Of a DNA stretch of 64,000 nucleotides, positions 1 to 10,180 are shown one piece after another. The stretch lies in contig PLJM01000018.1 of the NCBI GenBank assembly GCA_003139695.1, forward strand, positions 96,485 through 160,484, in the 5' to 3' direction. The position numbers and the translations under genes are program-made. Positions within the stretch are counted from its first letter, which is position 1; every line of letters begins with the position of its first letter. The notes beneath the pieces are model-generated. The model worked only from the letters and a program-made list of their open reading frames with translations. It was not told the origin of the DNA and did not search any database. The DNA comes from Candidatus Dormiibacterota bacterium (lineage in GTDB: Bacteria; Chloroflexota; Dormibacteria; Dormibacterales; Dormibacteraceae).

Positions 1-1
1 T

Positions 2-286
2 CTCGAGATCGCGCGTGCGTTGGCCACCGACCCCAAGCTCCTTCTCCTCGACGAGCCAGCCGCTGGATTCACGCCACAAGAAAAGGTGGAGTTGATGGCG
101 CTCGTCGGAAAAATCCTTGAGCGCGGCGTCACCGTCTTCCTCATCGAGCACGACATGAAGGTGGTGATGGGCATCTCCCAGCGCATCGTAGTGCTCGACC
201 ACGGCGAGAAGATCGCCGAGGGCGCTCCCGACGAAGTCCGCAAGGACGCTCGCGTCATCGAAGCGTACCTGGGCAAGTCGGCCTAG
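2..286 (+). CDS. livG: Branched-chain amino acid ABC transporter ATPase LivG, C-terminal part
   Basis: Cytoplasmic ATPase half of a high-affinity branched-chain amino acid importer. The gene runs off the left edge, so only about 94 C-terminal residues are visible. They contain the Walker B sequence LLLLDEP and the switch histidine in LIEHDM, followed by the typical tail (GAPDEV..RVIEAYLG). The reading frame is open from the first bases, so the true start lies upstream of the window. livF follows after 4 nt, the usual livG-livF order, so the two ATPases should be co-transcribed with permease genes outside the window. A substrate-binding protein of the same transporter class is encoded far away at 53399-54715; no link between them can be shown. 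Confidence 0.9.
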   Translation, partial: LEIARALATDPKLLLLDEPAAGFTPQEKVELMALVGKILERGVTVFLIEHDMKVVMGISQRIVVLDHGEKIAEGAPDEVRKDARVIEAYLGKSA

Positions 287-290
287 CTGA

Positions 291-1001
291 ATGGCGATAC
301 TCGAGCTCGAGTCGGTCGACGCGTTCTATGGACGGATCCAGGCGTTGCGCGGCGTGTCGATAAAGGTCGACAAGGGCGAAATAGTCGCGCTGATCGGGTC
401 CAACGGGGCTGGCAAGACCACTACGCTACGCACGATTTCCGGGCTGATGCATCCGCACTCGGGCACCATCCGATTCGATAACCACGACATCACTCGCACG
501 GGGCCATCAACGATCGTCGAGATGGGCGTTTGTCAGTCGCCCGAGGGTCGGCGTCTCTTCCCGCGCATGACCGTGGTTGACAACCTCTTCATGGGCGCGT
601 ACACGCGCAACGACAAGCCTGGCATCGCGGCCGACATGGATCGCGTCTTCACACTTTTCCCCCGGCTTAAGGAACGACGTACCCAGATCGCAGGCACGCT
701 GTCAGGTGGAGAGCAGCAGATGCTCGCGATGGGTCGAGCCCTCATGGCCCGGCCGAAGCTCCTCATGCTCGACGAACCGTCCCTCGGCCTGGCCCCAATC
801 CTGATCGAGACGATCTTCAGCATCGTGCGCGAGATCAATGCGCAGGGTACGCCCGTGCTCCTAGTCGAGCAGAACGCGTACAAAGCTCTGGAGGTCTCCC
901 ACCGCGGCTACGTGCTCGAGACGGGGAGCATCGTACAGACCGGCTCAGGCAAGGAGCTCCTTGCTTCCGAGGACGTCCAGAAAGCCTACCTGGGAATGTA
1001 A
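291..1001 (+). CDS. livF: Branched-chain amino acid ABC transporter ATPase LivF
   Basis: Second ATPase of the branched-chain amino acid (HAAT family) importer, 236 residues, the normal LivF length. Walker A is GSNGAGKT at residues 36-43, the ABC signature LSGGEQQ at 137-143 and Walker B LLMLDEP at 157-163. The Q-loop region CQSPEGRRLFP is characteristic of LivF rather than LivG. The ATG start lies 4 nt after the livG stop, so translation is probably coupled. Substrate specificity (leucine/isoleucine/valine, urea or other amides) cannot be read from the ATPase. The gene is followed 7 nt later by a copy of the dispersed structured repeat. Confidence 0.95.
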   Translation: MAILELESVDAFYGRIQALRGVSIKVDKGEIVALIGSNGAGKTTTLRTISGLMHPHSGTIRFDNHDITRTGPSTIVEMGVCQSPEGRRLFPRMTVVDNLFMGAYTRNDKPGIAADMDRVFTLFPRLKERRTQIAGTLSGGEQQMLAMGRALMARPKLLMLDEPSLGLAPILIETIFSIVREINAQGTPVLLVEQNAYKALEVSHRGYVLETGSIVQTGSGKELLASEDVQKAYLGM

Positions 1002-1008
1002 ATCTCAT

Positions 1009-1174
1009 CTAGCGTCGCAGGGTTGGCCGGGGTCCCCCCGGCCATGACTTTGTGTTGATCACACCAATCGTGGCGGGGAGTGCTTCTTAAACAATCCCAT
1101 CGACATACCGGAGGAGGAGCAGGCGCGCGCGCAGCGCCCGCCGATGAGGGGGGACCATCCGGGTCCCCTCTCAT
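1009..1174 (-). repeat. Dispersed structured repeat, copy 1 (full)
   Basis: About 166 bp between two convergent genes. Read on the minus strand it begins with a hairpin (arms ATGAGAGGGGACC and GGTCCCCCCTCAT, one mismatch), then a GC-rich second hairpin, a conserved linker with CCGGTATGTCGATGGGATT, a variable stem, AAAGTCATGG, and a last hairpin GGCCGGGG/CCCCGGCC followed by AACCCTGC. Seven other copies in the window share this layout. The hairpin end lies 4 nt beyond the stop of the membrane protein gene at 1179. On the plus strand the same hairpin is followed by TTTTGTT, so here it could terminate livF transcription. Confidence 0.85.
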
Positions 1175-1178
1175 TTTG

Positions 1179-2024
1179 TTAGCGGCCTGGCTGGTAGCTC
1201 GAGACGAACAGGAAGATCAGGAATGCGGCGAAGGCTCCGTATTCGACCACGACGTTGCGCGTGAAGCTGTCCTCGACCGTGTGCCTGACCAGTCCGCGAT
1301 TGATGTACCAGGCGAACAGCAGCATCACGGCGAAGGTGCCCTCGTTCAGGTTCAGGTAAATGGAAAGGGCGAGGATCGCCCAGGCCAGGAACATGACGAC
1401 CTGGCCCACAAACAGCGCAAAGATGAACGCTCGCCGCGGGGCGATCGCCGTCCCATTGATCCTGAAGCTGCGATATGAGGCCAGGAACGTGATGGTGAAG
1501 ATCCACAGCAGCTTGAGGAGGATGTTGAACGGGATGGTCACAACGACCAGGTAGGCGCCCGCAAGCACCAGGATCAGGATCGCTTCCTGCAGCATCATGT
1601 GCCCGCGCTTTTCGGCGCCGCGCAGTCGAAGGTAATCGAGCCGCGCCGACAGCACGAATCCCGCACCGAAGACGGCGGTGATGAGCCCGTATTTCCAGAG
1701 CTCGGCCACGATCGGGTGGCCGGCGCTGTCATTGCCGCCGGCGAGCCCGGCCAGCGTGATCGCCCCCAGGGCGACAGGGATGTAGTGCTCGATCCTCGGG
1801 AATTCTTCGGTTCCGCGGAGGTAGCCGAGCAGCGCAGGCGAGGCCACTACCACCATGCCCAGCGCGAGCACCCACACCTGGCCTTCGCCGAGCAGCTCGG
1901 ACTTGAAGGCGAGGGCGATCGCCATGAGTACGACTCCCGCAAAGAGCAGGAAGCTGCGGTCGCGCTCGAGATGTACCGCCGTCGCGGCTGGCGTCGCCTT
2001 TTCAGGTGCCGGCGGGATCTTCAT
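1179..2024 (-). CDS. Multi-pass membrane protein of unknown function
   Basis: Predicted 281-residue integral membrane protein that I do not recognise. After a short charged, proline-rich N-terminus (about 24 residues) hydrophobic segments fall roughly at 25-45, 50-68, 80-98, 107-127, 145-185 (probably two), 200-222, 228-242 and 258-276, giving about eight or nine helices. There are no obvious catalytic or cofactor motifs. Charged patches such as ARLDYLRLRGAEKRGH lie between helices. The ATG start at 2024 is the first in the frame and suits a cytoplasmic N-terminus. It is the last gene of the long minus-strand run but is not tightly linked to the cupin gene upstream, so nothing about its job can be inferred from context. 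Confidence 0.75.
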   Translation of the reverse strand: MKIPPAPEKATPAATAVHLERDRSFLLFAGVVLMAIALAFKSELLGEGQVWVLALGMVVVASPALLGYLRGTEEFPRIEHYIPVALGAITLAGLAGGNDSAGHPIVAELWKYGLITAVFGAGFVLSARLDYLRLRGAEKRGHMMLQEAILILVLAGAYLVVVTIPFNILLKLLWIFTITFLASYRSFRINGTAIAPRRAFIFALFVGQVVMFLAWAILALSIYLNLNEGTFAVMLLFAWYINRGLVRHTVEDSFTRNVVVEYGAFAAFLIFLFVSSYQPGR

Positions 2025-2057
2025 TCGACCCGAGGAAGTCTAAGCGTCGGCAGGGCC

Positions 2058-2432
2058 TTACGTCGTGGCACGTCCGTAGCGGTCTGAGAGGCGAACGACG
2101 TCGTCTCCCTCCGGCGTGGACACCTCGAAGATGTCGCTGTCCTCCACTGCGGTGATGCGATGACGCGTGCCCGGCCTGATGTGAAGCGTGTCGCCGGCGC
2201 GCATGCGGTAGGTGGTCAGTCCGCCGTCCGGACCGCCGAGCTCGATGTCAACGCAGCCCTTCACGAGGTACTGGTACTCGTCCTTGCGCTCGTGGTACTG
2301 GAGAGAGAGCGCCTCGCCTTTGTTCACGTGCAGCACCTTGCCGAGGTAGCGATCGGTCGCCGCCCATCGAAGCTCGTAACCCCATGGCTTGTCGACGCGC
2401 GACTCGTCAACGGGCTTGGGGGCATCAGGCAT
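2058..2432 (-). CDS. Cupin, mannose-6-phosphate isomerase type II-like
   Basis: Small single-domain cupin (124 residues) resembling the isomerase half of bifunctional ManC/ManA proteins, which interconvert fructose-6-phosphate and mannose-6-phosphate. It opens with RVDKPWGYELRW, the family hallmark, and carries metal-binding cupin residues in LSLQYHERKDEYQY and the second motif HIRPGTRH. The start at 2432 (MPDAPKP) is chosen because the 49 residues upstream in frame are arginine/proline-rich and look non-coding. It follows phosphomannomutase-like and manC genes in the same direction, so the three together would turn fructose-6-phosphate into GDP-mannose for surface glycans. Enzyme versus binding role is unproven. 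Confidence 0.8.
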   Translation of the reverse strand: MPDAPKPVDESRVDKPWGYELRWAATDRYLGKVLHVNKGEALSLQYHERKDEYQYLVKGCVDIELGGPDGGLTTYRMRAGDTLHIRPGTRHRITAVEDSDIFEVSTPEGDDVVRLSDRYGRATT

Positions 2433-2609
2433 GCGATCGGGGCAAGGTGATGGAGGTGATCGGCGAGAGATTCGGTGTCCAGGTGGTCCAGCTGCCAGGC
2501 GCGGCCGAGCACCGGAGCGCGCGCATCGGTAGATGCGTAAGCGAGGAGCGGAGGGCGCAACAACGCAGATGGGCCGCATGGGCGCCGAAGATCCGTCGAT
2601 CAGCCTTCG

Positions 2610-4046
2610 TCATCTTGACCTTAGACCCACAATGTCCTCTATCGCGCTCAGGCGAGCCTCGACGTCCGCGTTCGTCGCCGCCTCCGAGTAGACGCGCACG
2701 AGCGGCTCGGTGCCGCTGGCCCGAAGCAATACCCAGCTGCCGTCTTCGAGGTAGAACTTGAAACCGTCGTCGGATCGCACGCGTGCGACCTTGACGCCCG
2801 CGACCTCGGCGGGCTGGTTGGCCGAAAGCAGGTCCAGGATCCGCTTACGCTCCGTGTCGTAGGTGTCACGCGCGAGGTGGATGTCATGACGGCTGTATGC
2901 GTGCGGCCCGACGCGCCTCTCTAGGTCGGCCAGGATTTGCGAGAGCGGCTTGCCCATCCTGACGATCATGTCGGCGAATAGCAGCCCGATCAGGATGCCG
3001 TCGCGCTCCGGGATGTGTCCTCGAATCGCGTAACCGCCCGACTCCTCCCCCCCCAGCACCGCGTCGGACTCCATCATCTTGGGCGCGATGTTCTTGAATC
3101 CCACAGGCACCTCGAAAACCTCCGCGCCAAACTCCGCGCCAAGCTTGTCTGCCATCGAGGTCATGTTGATGGTCTTGACCACAGGCCCGCCCATTCCCCT
3201 GACCTCGAACAGGTAGAGCATCAGCAACGCGAACACCTGCAGCTGCGTGATGAAGCGGCCGGTCTCGTCGATGATCCCAACCCGGTCCGCATCTCCATCG
3301 GTGCAGATGCAGAGGTGGTTTCCACCTCCCGCCCTCATGACCGCCAGCGCCGCATCGATGTTGGGCGGAATCGGCTCCGGGTTGATGCCTCCGAAGAATG
3401 GATTGCGCTCGTAGTGCAGCTCGGTGACGCTCGTGGTCCCGCCAGAAAGCAGGTCGGCGATGTACCGATAGCCGGAGCCATACATGCACTCGTGCACGAT
3501 GCGGAGGCCCGCTCCCTTGATGGCGGCGAGGTCGACCATTCGCCCGATCTGCTCGTAGTACGAAGCGCGCGGATCGTAGACAGTGATTAGGCCAGCTGAC
3601 TTCGCGCTGTCCGGCGATCGGGGTTCCTGCACAGCGTTGATTCGCTGCTCGAGGTCCGCGATTACGCTGCTCGGCGCTGAGCTGCCGGTCTCCGGCTTGT
3701 ACTTCACCCCGTTGAACAGGTACGGGTTGTGGCTGGCGGTGATCACCGCCGCGCCAGTGGCCTTGCGGTCGATGACAGTCCACGACGCGACCTGCGTCGG
3801 CGATGGACGGTCGAATATGAGGCTGCGAACGCCGTTGGCGGCGAACACGTCGGCGACCGCCCGGGCAAATTCCTCGGACGCGAATCGACAGTCATAGCCC
3901 ACGACCGCCAGCGGATCCGCGGTGCGCGAGAGCATGTACTCGGCTGCGCCCTGCGCGACGCGGCGAACGTTGGCGTACGTGAAATCGTCTGCTACGACCC
4001 CCCGCCAGCCATCGGTTCCGAACTTGATCTGCCCCGAGTGACTCAT
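2610..4046 (-). CDS. Phosphoglucomutase/phosphomannomutase family protein
   Basis: Alpha-D-phosphohexomutase of 478 residues that moves phosphate between C6 and C1 of a hexose. All four family motifs are present: FGTDGWRG near the N-terminus, the phosphoserine loop TASHNP at 103-108, the Mg-binding loop DGDADR at 250-255, and the sugar-binding loop GGEESGG at 332-338, with the phosphate-binding RASGTEP near 446. GGEESGG is found both in phosphoglucomutases and in phosphomannomutases of this subgroup. The position 16 nt after manC favours mannose-1-phosphate supply, but glucose-1-phosphate for the Ugd and RfbA enzymes nearby is equally possible. Confidence 0.93.
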   Translation of the reverse strand: MSHSGQIKFGTDGWRGVVADDFTYANVRRVAQGAAEYMLSRTADPLAVVGYDCRFASEEFARAVADVFAANGVRSLIFDRPSPTQVASWTVIDRKATGAAVITASHNPYLFNGVKYKPETGSSAPSSVIADLEQRINAVQEPRSPDSAKSAGLITVYDPRASYYEQIGRMVDLAAIKGAGLRIVHECMYGSGYRYIADLLSGGTTSVTELHYERNPFFGGINPEPIPPNIDAALAVMRAGGGNHLCICTDGDADRVGIIDETGRFITQLQVFALLMLYLFEVRGMGGPVVKTINMTSMADKLGAEFGAEVFEVPVGFKNIAPKMMESDAVLGGEESGGYAIRGHIPERDGILIGLLFADMIVRMGKPLSQILADLERRVGPHAYSRHDIHLARDTYDTERKRILDLLSANQPAEVAGVKVARVRSDDGFKFYLEDGSWVLLRASGTEPLVRVYSEAATNADVEARLSAIEDIVGLRSR

Positions 4047-4062
4047 CCCCCAGCCAAGTTAA

Positions 4063-5148
4063 CTACAGATAGCCGGTTTTACCTGCACGTCGGAGTGCCT
4101 CCACCACCTTGCGCACGTCCTGCGCTCGTGAACGCGGACATACAAGAAGCGCGTCCTCGGTGTCGACAATGATCATGTCGTCGAGGCCGATGGCCGCCAC
4201 CAGGCGCCGTGATCCGAGGATGAGGCTTCCGGTGGTGTCGACAAGAATCGACTGGCCCTCGACCGAGTTGCCGTGAACGTCGGCCCGCACCCGGTCGCCC
4301 AGCTCAGCCCAGTTGCCGATGTCGGCCCACTCGAAGTCGCCCGGGACGAGCAGCAGGCGGTTCGTTTTCTCCATCACGCTCCGGTCGATCACTTCGACCC
4401 TCAGCCTCTTATAGATGGCGGCGGCGGTCTCCTCGTCGCCTGCGGCCCGGGCCGCCATCACCTTCTCAAGGCCTGCCAGGTGTCGAGGCGCATGCAGCCC
4501 AAGCTCGTCGATGAATACATCAAGGCGCCAGGAAAACCACGCGAGGTTCCAGTAGTAGCCGCCGGCCTTGACGAAACGCCTGGCGGTGGCGAGGTCTGGC
4601 TTCTCCGTGAAACGCTTGACGTGGAGCGCACCGTCTGTCATTCGCCCCGGCGCGTGGATGTAGCCGAGGCCCGTGGATGGGAACCTGGGCTTCAGTCCGA
4701 CGGTCACCAGGCTGTCGCTGGTGGCCGCGACGCGGACAGCTGCGCGCACGGCCTTCGACACGCCCGCGCGACCGCTGACCACGTGGTCTGCGGGCAGGAC
4801 GAGCATCACGGCATCTGGGTGGCTCGCGCGCAACGTGAGCGCCGCCAGCCCGAACGCGTTGGTGGTCCCTCTCGCCGCCGGCTCGAGGATCAGATGCGCC
4901 GAATCGATCTCGGGAAGGACCTTCTGGATGATCTCGCGCTGACCGGTCTCCGTCAGGACGAAGACCTCGGTCGCCAGCTTGGAGGCGCGGTCGTAGGTCT
5001 CGCGCAGAAGCGGCCGGCCGCTATCTCCCAGAGGGAGAACATGCTTGGGTGTCGAGCGGCGCGACCGCGGCCAAAGCCGGGTGCCGGCTCCGCCGGCCGG
5101 AATCACCGCAACGGTCTTCTCGCCTTGCTGCGATCGCCGCGCGGTCAA
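4063..5148 (-). CDS. manC: Mannose-1-phosphate guanylyltransferase
   Basis: Cytoplasmic nucleotidyltransferase, about 361 residues, making GDP-mannose from mannose-1-phosphate and GTP. The N-terminus has the signature [15 protein letters not shown] and PKHVLPLGD; further along [15 protein letters not shown] and RFTEKPD..TA are typical of the family. It lacks the C-terminal isomerase cupin seen in bifunctional ManC proteins; that function may be the separate cupin at 2058. The start is a TTG at 5148 that overlaps the metK stop as TTGA, preceded by a GAAGAGG ribosome-binding sequence. Upstream sequence in the same frame is antisense-like and arginine-rich, so longer starts were rejected. Translation is probably coupled to metK. 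Confidence 0.92.
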   Translation of the reverse strand: MTARRSQQGEKTVAVIPAGGAGTRLWPRSRRSTPKHVLPLGDSGRPLLRETYDRASKLATEVFVLTETGQREIIQKVLPEIDSAHLILEPAARGTTNAFGLAALTLRASHPDAVMLVLPADHVVSGRAGVSKAVRAAVRVAATSDSLVTVGLKPRFPSTGLGYIHAPGRMTDGALHVKRFTEKPDLATARRFVKAGGYYWNLAWFSWRLDVFIDELGLHAPRHLAGLEKVMAARAAGDEETAAAIYKRLRVEVIDRSVMEKTNRLLLVPGDFEWADIGNWAELGDRVRADVHGNSVEGQSILVDTTGSLILGSRRLVAAIGLDDMIIVDTEDALLVCPRSRAQDVRKVVEALRRAGKTGYL

Positions 5149-6299
5149 CCGACCTCTTCCGCGAGCTCCTTTGCCCGCGTCGTCGATTCCCAAGGGGCAT
5201 CGATGTCCGTGCGGCCGAAGTGGCCGTACACCGCAGCCTGGCGGAAGAGCGGGCGCCGCAGGTTGAGCTCTTTGATGATCCCAAGGGGGCTCAGGTCGAA
5301 CAGCTTGCTCACCGCCGTCGAAAGCGTGGTGTCCGGCACGGTTCCGGTGCCGAAGGTGTCGACGCGAATCGCCACCGGCTTGACGACGCCGATCGCGTAG
5401 GCGATCTGTACCTCGCACCGCTTCGCCAGCCCGGACGCGACGATCGTCTTGGCGACGTGCCGAGCTCCATATGCGCCGGCGCGGTCGACTTTCGTCGGGT
5501 CCTTACCCGAAAAGCACCCGCCGCCGTGGCGGGCGTAGCCGCCGTACGTGTCGACCATGATCTTGCGACCGGTCAGACCGGCATCGGCCACTGGGCCGCC
5601 GATGACGAAACGGCCCGTGGGGTTGATGTAGGAGCGAAGGCCGCCTTCTCTCAGCTCGGCCGGGATGACCGCATCGATCACATGCTCGGCGATGTCCGCA
5701 CGCAGTTGCTCGGTCTCGACTTCCTCATGATGCTGCGCAGAGAGCACGACATTGTCGACGCCAAGCGGCTTGCCGTCTTGGCCGTATCGAACTGTCACCT
5801 GGACCTTGCCGTCGGGTCGGAGGTAGCTGAGCGTCTTGTTGCGGCGGACTTCGGCGAGGCGCCTGGCGAGGCGGTGCGCAAGGGTGATTGGGAGCGGCAT
5901 GAGCTCGGGCGTCTCGTCGCAGGCGTAGCCGAACATCATTCCGGAGTCGCCGGCCCCGCCGACGTCGACCCCCTGGGCGATGTCGGGCGACTGCTCGTCG
6001 ATGCTGGTGATGACGCCGCAGGTCTCAGCGTCGAAGCCGTACTTGGCACGGGTGTAGCCGACCTCGCGGATGGTCTGGCGGATGATTCGCGGAATGTCCA
6101 CATAACAGTCGGTGGTGATCTCCCCGACCACGATCACCAGGCCGGTGGTGACCACGGCCTCGCACGCCACCCGCGCCAGTGGATCCTTGGCCAGGATCGC
6201 GTCGAGGATGGCGTCAGAGATCTGGTCGGCGAGCTTGTCAGGGTGGCCCTCGGTGACCGACTCCGAAGTGAAGACGCTGTAGGCCGGCTCCCGGGACAT
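5145..6299 (-). CDS. metK: S-adenosylmethionine synthetase
   Basis: Methionine adenosyltransferase, 384 residues, making S-adenosylmethionine from methionine and ATP. Diagnostic stretches are [16 protein letters not shown] at the N-terminus, [12 protein letters not shown] in the middle and the glycine-rich loop [19 protein letters not shown] (here [14 protein letters not shown]). The start at 6299 is set by a strong AAAGGAGG site 6 nt upstream; an ATG eleven codons earlier has none. A candidate -10 (TACTAT at 6394-6399) would give an 88-nt leader, in which I do not recognise a SAM riboswitch. With ahcY and apt nearby it forms most of the SAM/homocysteine cycle. Confidence 0.96.
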   Translation of the reverse strand: MSREPAYSVFTSESVTEGHPDKLADQISDAILDAILAKDPLARVACEAVVTTGLVIVVGEITTDCYVDIPRIIRQTIREVGYTRAKYGFDAETCGVITSIDEQSPDIAQGVDVGGAGDSGMMFGYACDETPELMPLPITLAHRLARRLAEVRRNKTLSYLRPDGKVQVTVRYGQDGKPLGVDNVVLSAQHHEEVETEQLRADIAEHVIDAVIPAELREGGLRSYINPTGRFVIGGPVADAGLTGRKIMVDTYGGYARHGGGCFSGKDPTKVDRAGAYGARHVAKTIVASGLAKRCEVQIAYAIGVVKPVAIRVDTFGTGTVPDTTLSTAVSKLFDLSPLGIIKELNLRRPLFRQAAVYGHFGRTDIDAPWESTTRAKELAEEVG

Positions 6300-6435
6300 G
6301 TTGGTCCTCCTTTGAATCTCCCACGCCGGCAAAGCCGAGCCTCCGTGTTGGGCCCAACCCCAGGCGCCAGGTTCATACCTCTGGGACGTGGTGATAGTAC
6401 CTCTGAGGATGGTGCCAGTTCGACACCCCTCACCC

Positions 6436-6504
6436 GGCCACGCTGAAACGTGGCCGACCTCCCCGGCGAGCGGGGAGGTCTTTGTCCGGGCTTATCGCCC
6501 GGAC
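6436..6504. terminator. Three consecutive perfect hairpins between the patatin and metK genes
   Basis: Three back-to-back inverted repeats occupy 69 bp: GGCCACG/CGTGGCC at 6436-6455, GACCTCCCC/GGGGAGGTC at 6456-6480 and GTCCGGGC/GCCCGGAC at 6484-6504. The last overlaps the patatin stop codon. On the plus strand the middle stem is followed by TTTGT, while on the minus strand there is no U tract. They probably end or attenuate transcription of the minus-strand run between the patatin gene and metK, or protect the 3' end. Confidence 0.55.
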
Positions 6505-7352
6505 CGGAGGTCCAGGTAATGGATCCCGGAGTGCCGTAAGGCTTTCGTTCCCCGTTTCGCCAGTAGGTCCGCCGTCGCTGCCCGGGACGACTCCATCACC
6601 GCCTCGATATGCTCGCGCTTCATCTCCCACGTCGCCGTGGGTGCTGTGACCGGGCAAAGGACCACGATCCTGGCCCGGTCGCGCAACCGCTCGTAGTCGC
6701 TGAGCATCTGGTGGTGCAGAGTCAGCTGCAAAGTGCGCGCTATCAGCTCGGGCAGGCTGTGGGGCGCGGCCTCGTACTCACCCCCTCCCATGAGGCTGAT
6801 CGCCAGGATCTCCTTCGCACCGTCCTCGATGGCGATATCGAGCGGCGTGTTGTCGACGACGCCCCCATCCAGGTGCTCGCGGCCGTCGATCTTGACAGAT
6901 GGAAAAAGGCCGGGGATGGCGGTGGAGGCGAGCAGCGCAGGGGTCAGCAGGCCTGACCGGAAGACCACCGGCTTGCCCGCGTTGAGGTCGGTCGCGACGA
7001 CGGCGAGGGGGACGCGAAGTTGCTCGAAGGTAGTCATGCCGGTCAGTGCTTGGGCACGGTCGATCAGGCGGCGCACGTTCTCCTGAGGAAAGGCGCTGAG
7101 CTGGTCGTGGCGGAGCCCCGAAAGGATGACCCCCAGCGGGTGGGCATGAAAAACAGTCAGGGCCTGGCGGGACAGCCAGACCTGACGCAGCATCAGGATC
7201 CCGGCCAGCGACGGATAGGCGGCGATCGCGCTTCCGTTCAGCGCCCCTACGCTGGATCCGACGACCGCGACGGGTGGCTCGAGGCCCGCCTCCAGCAGCC
7301 CGTTGAGCACCCCGACCTGCGCGGCGCCCCTAGCGCCGCCTCCGCCCAGCAC
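6492..7352 (-). CDS. Patatin-like phospholipase
   Basis: Cytoplasmic patatin-fold serine hydrolase of 286 residues, expected to release fatty acids from phospholipids or other acyl esters. The oxyanion-hole glycine loop GGGGARG lies at residues 3-9, the nucleophile elbow GSSVG at about 32-36 and the catalytic aspartate in DGGVVDNTP near 161. Serine-aspartate dyad and oxyanion hole are therefore intact. The start is a GTG at 7352; an in-frame stop lies about 12 codons upstream with no ATG between, so this is the only reasonable start and leaves almost no residues before the first beta strand. It sits between ahcY and metK in one direction, but the tandem hairpins downstream separate it from metK. 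Confidence 0.88.
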   Translation of the reverse strand: MLGGGGARGAAQVGVLNGLLEAGLEPPVAVVGSSVGALNGSAIAAYPSLAGILMLRQVWLSRQALTVFHAHPLGVILSGLRHDQLSAFPQENVRRLIDRAQALTGMTTFEQLRVPLAVVATDLNAGKPVVFRSGLLTPALLASTAIPGLFPSVKIDGREHLDGGVVDNTPLDIAIEDGAKEILAISLMGGGEYEAAPHSLPELIARTLQLTLHHQMLSDYERLRDRARIVVLCPVTAPTATWEMKREHIEAVMESSRAATADLLAKRGTKALRHSGIHYLDLRSGR

Positions 7353-7406
7353 CCACGTGCGCCGAGCTGGCCCGAACGTGGGCTAGTGTCCGGGACCTGA
7401 GGACAC

Positions 7407-8693
<1,287 letters not shown>

Positions 8694-9218
8694 TTAATAC
8701 ACAATCTCGCTGACCACTTTCACGTCGGGCAGCCGCTTTCTTCCGGCCAGGTCTTCGAGCTCGATCAAAACCTGCACACCGATGACATCGCCGCCTAGCT
8801 TGCGAATCAAGCGAACCGCGGCGGCCGCGGTGCCGCCTGTTGCCAGTACATCATCGACTATCAGCACCCGCTGACCCGATTCCACAGCGTCCGAATGGAC
8901 CTCGAGCTGGTCTGATCCATACTCGAGCTGATAACCCTCGGCGATCGTCGTCCAGGGAAGCTTGCCCGTTTTTCGAATCGGCACGAACCCGGCATTGAGC
9001 TTGACCGCCATGGCGGCGCCCGGTATAAACCCTCGAGCCTCAATGGCGGCGACGAGGTCCGGCGGCCGATCGCCCCAGCTCTTGGACATCAGGGCGACGA
9101 CTTCGCGGAAGAGCTCCTTGCGCGCAAGCAGCGGCGTGATGTCGCGAAAGATCACGCCAGGCTGCGGATAGCCGGGAACATTGCGAACGAACTTCTTGAG
9201 CTGTTCGGGTGTGGTCAT
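8694..9218 (-). CDS. apt: Adenine phosphoribosyltransferase
   Basis: Purine salvage enzyme converting adenine and PRPP to AMP, 174 residues. The PRPP-binding motif [13 protein letters not shown] is at about 117-129, and the N-terminal [18 protein letters not shown] is specific to Apt. The start at 9218 is fixed by the ATGA overlap with the stop of the upstream epimerase gene; an in-frame ATG 22 codons earlier would lie inside that gene. Together with ahcY and metK it belongs to the methyl-donor/adenine recycling set embedded in this polysaccharide locus. Confidence 0.95.
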   Translation of the reverse strand: MTTPEQLKKFVRNVPGYPQPGVIFRDITPLLARKELFREVVALMSKSWGDRPPDLVAAIEARGFIPGAAMAVKLNAGFVPIRKTGKLPWTTIAEGYQLEYGSDQLEVHSDAVESGQRVLIVDDVLATGGTAAAAVRLIRKLGGDVIGVQVLIELEDLAGRKRLPDVKVVSEIVY

Positions 9219-10180
9219 ACGACGGTCCGGAAGTATTCCAGGGTCCGGCCGAGGCCTTCCTCCAGGGCGACCTTTGGCTCCCACTCGAGCAGGCGCCGAG
9301 CCCGGCTGATGTCGGGACGCCGCTGCTTCGGGTCGTCGACAGGCAGCTCGCGGAACTCGATTTTGCTCTTCGACCCGGCGAGGCGAACTATGGTCTGCGC
9401 CAGTTCGAGCACAGTCACCTCCTCGGGGTTGCCGAGGTTGACCGGCAGCTCATCGCCGTGTTCGAGATCGGCAAGGACTCCTCGTACGAGGTCAGAGACG
9501 TAGCAGAGGCTGCGAGTCTGGGAACCGTCGCCGTAGACAGTGAGCGGCTCGCCTCTGATCGCTTGCGCCATGAAGTTAGGCACCGCCCGGCCGTCCAGCA
9601 CCTGCATGCGTGGCCCGTGCGTATTGAAGATGCGGATTATTCGGGTGTCCACGCCGTGGGCCTTGTGGTACGCCATCGCAAACGCCTCGGCGCATCGCTT
9701 TGCCTCGTCGTAGCAACCACGCGGGCCGATCGGGTTGACGTTCCCCCAATACGTCTCCGGTTGTGGATGGACCAGCGGGTCACCGTACACCTCGGAGGTC
9801 GACGCGAGGAGAAACGTGGCGCCCTTTGTGCGGGCCAGGCCGAGCATGTTCATGGTCCCGAGCGTCCCCACCTTGAGTGTGTGGATTGGGTTGGCATCGT
9901 ATTGAGGCGGCGACGCCGGGGACGCGAAGTGAAGGACGTAACGCACGTCTCCGTCGACGACGACCTCGTCGTTGACGTTGGCCCTGCGGAATTCGAAGTC
10001 AGGATCCGCCAGCAGCCCGCTGACGTTGCCGGGCGACCCTGTCAGCAGGTTGTCGAGCGCCACCACGCGCATGCCCGAACCCAGCAGTGCCTCACAGAGG
10101 TGAGAGCCGATGAACCCGGCTCCTCCCGACACCACCGCGCGTTGCTTAGTCGCGGCCAATTCCGCGGTACGTGAAACCAA
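9215..10180 (-). CDS. NAD-dependent epimerase/dehydratase, UDP-glucuronate decarboxylase-like
   Basis: Extended short-chain dehydrogenase of 321 residues. The Rossmann motif GGAGFIGSH and the YDEAK catalytic pair (YxxxK) are intact. [11 protein letters not shown] and the ending of the nucleotide site are characteristic of UDP-xylose synthase (UDP-glucuronate decarboxylase), which would use the product of the Ugd enzyme encoded immediately upstream to make UDP-xylose. The annotated start is a TTG overlapping ugd by 35 nt; a second TTG seven codons in is equally possible and would shorten the overlap to about 14 nt. The gene overlaps apt by 4 nt at its end. Confidence 0.87.
   Translation of the reverse strand: MVSRTAELAATKQRAVVSGGAGFIGSHLCEALLGSGMRVVALDNLLTGSPGNVSGLLADPDFEFRRANVNDEVVVDGDVRYVLHFASPASPPQYDANPIHTLKVGTLGTMNMLGLARTKGATFLLASTSEVYGDPLVHPQPETYWGNVNPIGPRGCYDEAKRCAEAFAMAYHKAHGVDTRIIRIFNTHGPRMQVLDGRAVPNFMAQAIRGEPLTVYGDGSQTRSLCYVSDLVRGVLADLEHGDELPVNLGNPEEVTVLELAQTIVRLAGSKSKIEFRELPVDDPKQRRPDISRARRLLEWEPKVALEEGLGRTLEYFRTVV

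Noticed and set aside
1009..1174. Hammerhead, twister or HDV ribozyme in the dispersed repeat
   Set aside because: Short stretches such as CGATGAG and CCCGGGAGG recall ribozyme cores, but the required second conserved blocks are not in place in either orientation.
1080..2087. Plus-strand open frames opposite the membrane protein gene and other long antisense frames across the window
   Set aside because: They are arginine-, proline- or alanine-rich mirror frames of real genes, a normal result of high GC content.
6300..6430. Possible SAM riboswitch in the metK leader
   Set aside because: The 88-nt leader predicted from a TACTAT -10 has GC-rich stems but none of the conserved SAM-I, SAM-II or SAM-IV core stretches that I can recall.
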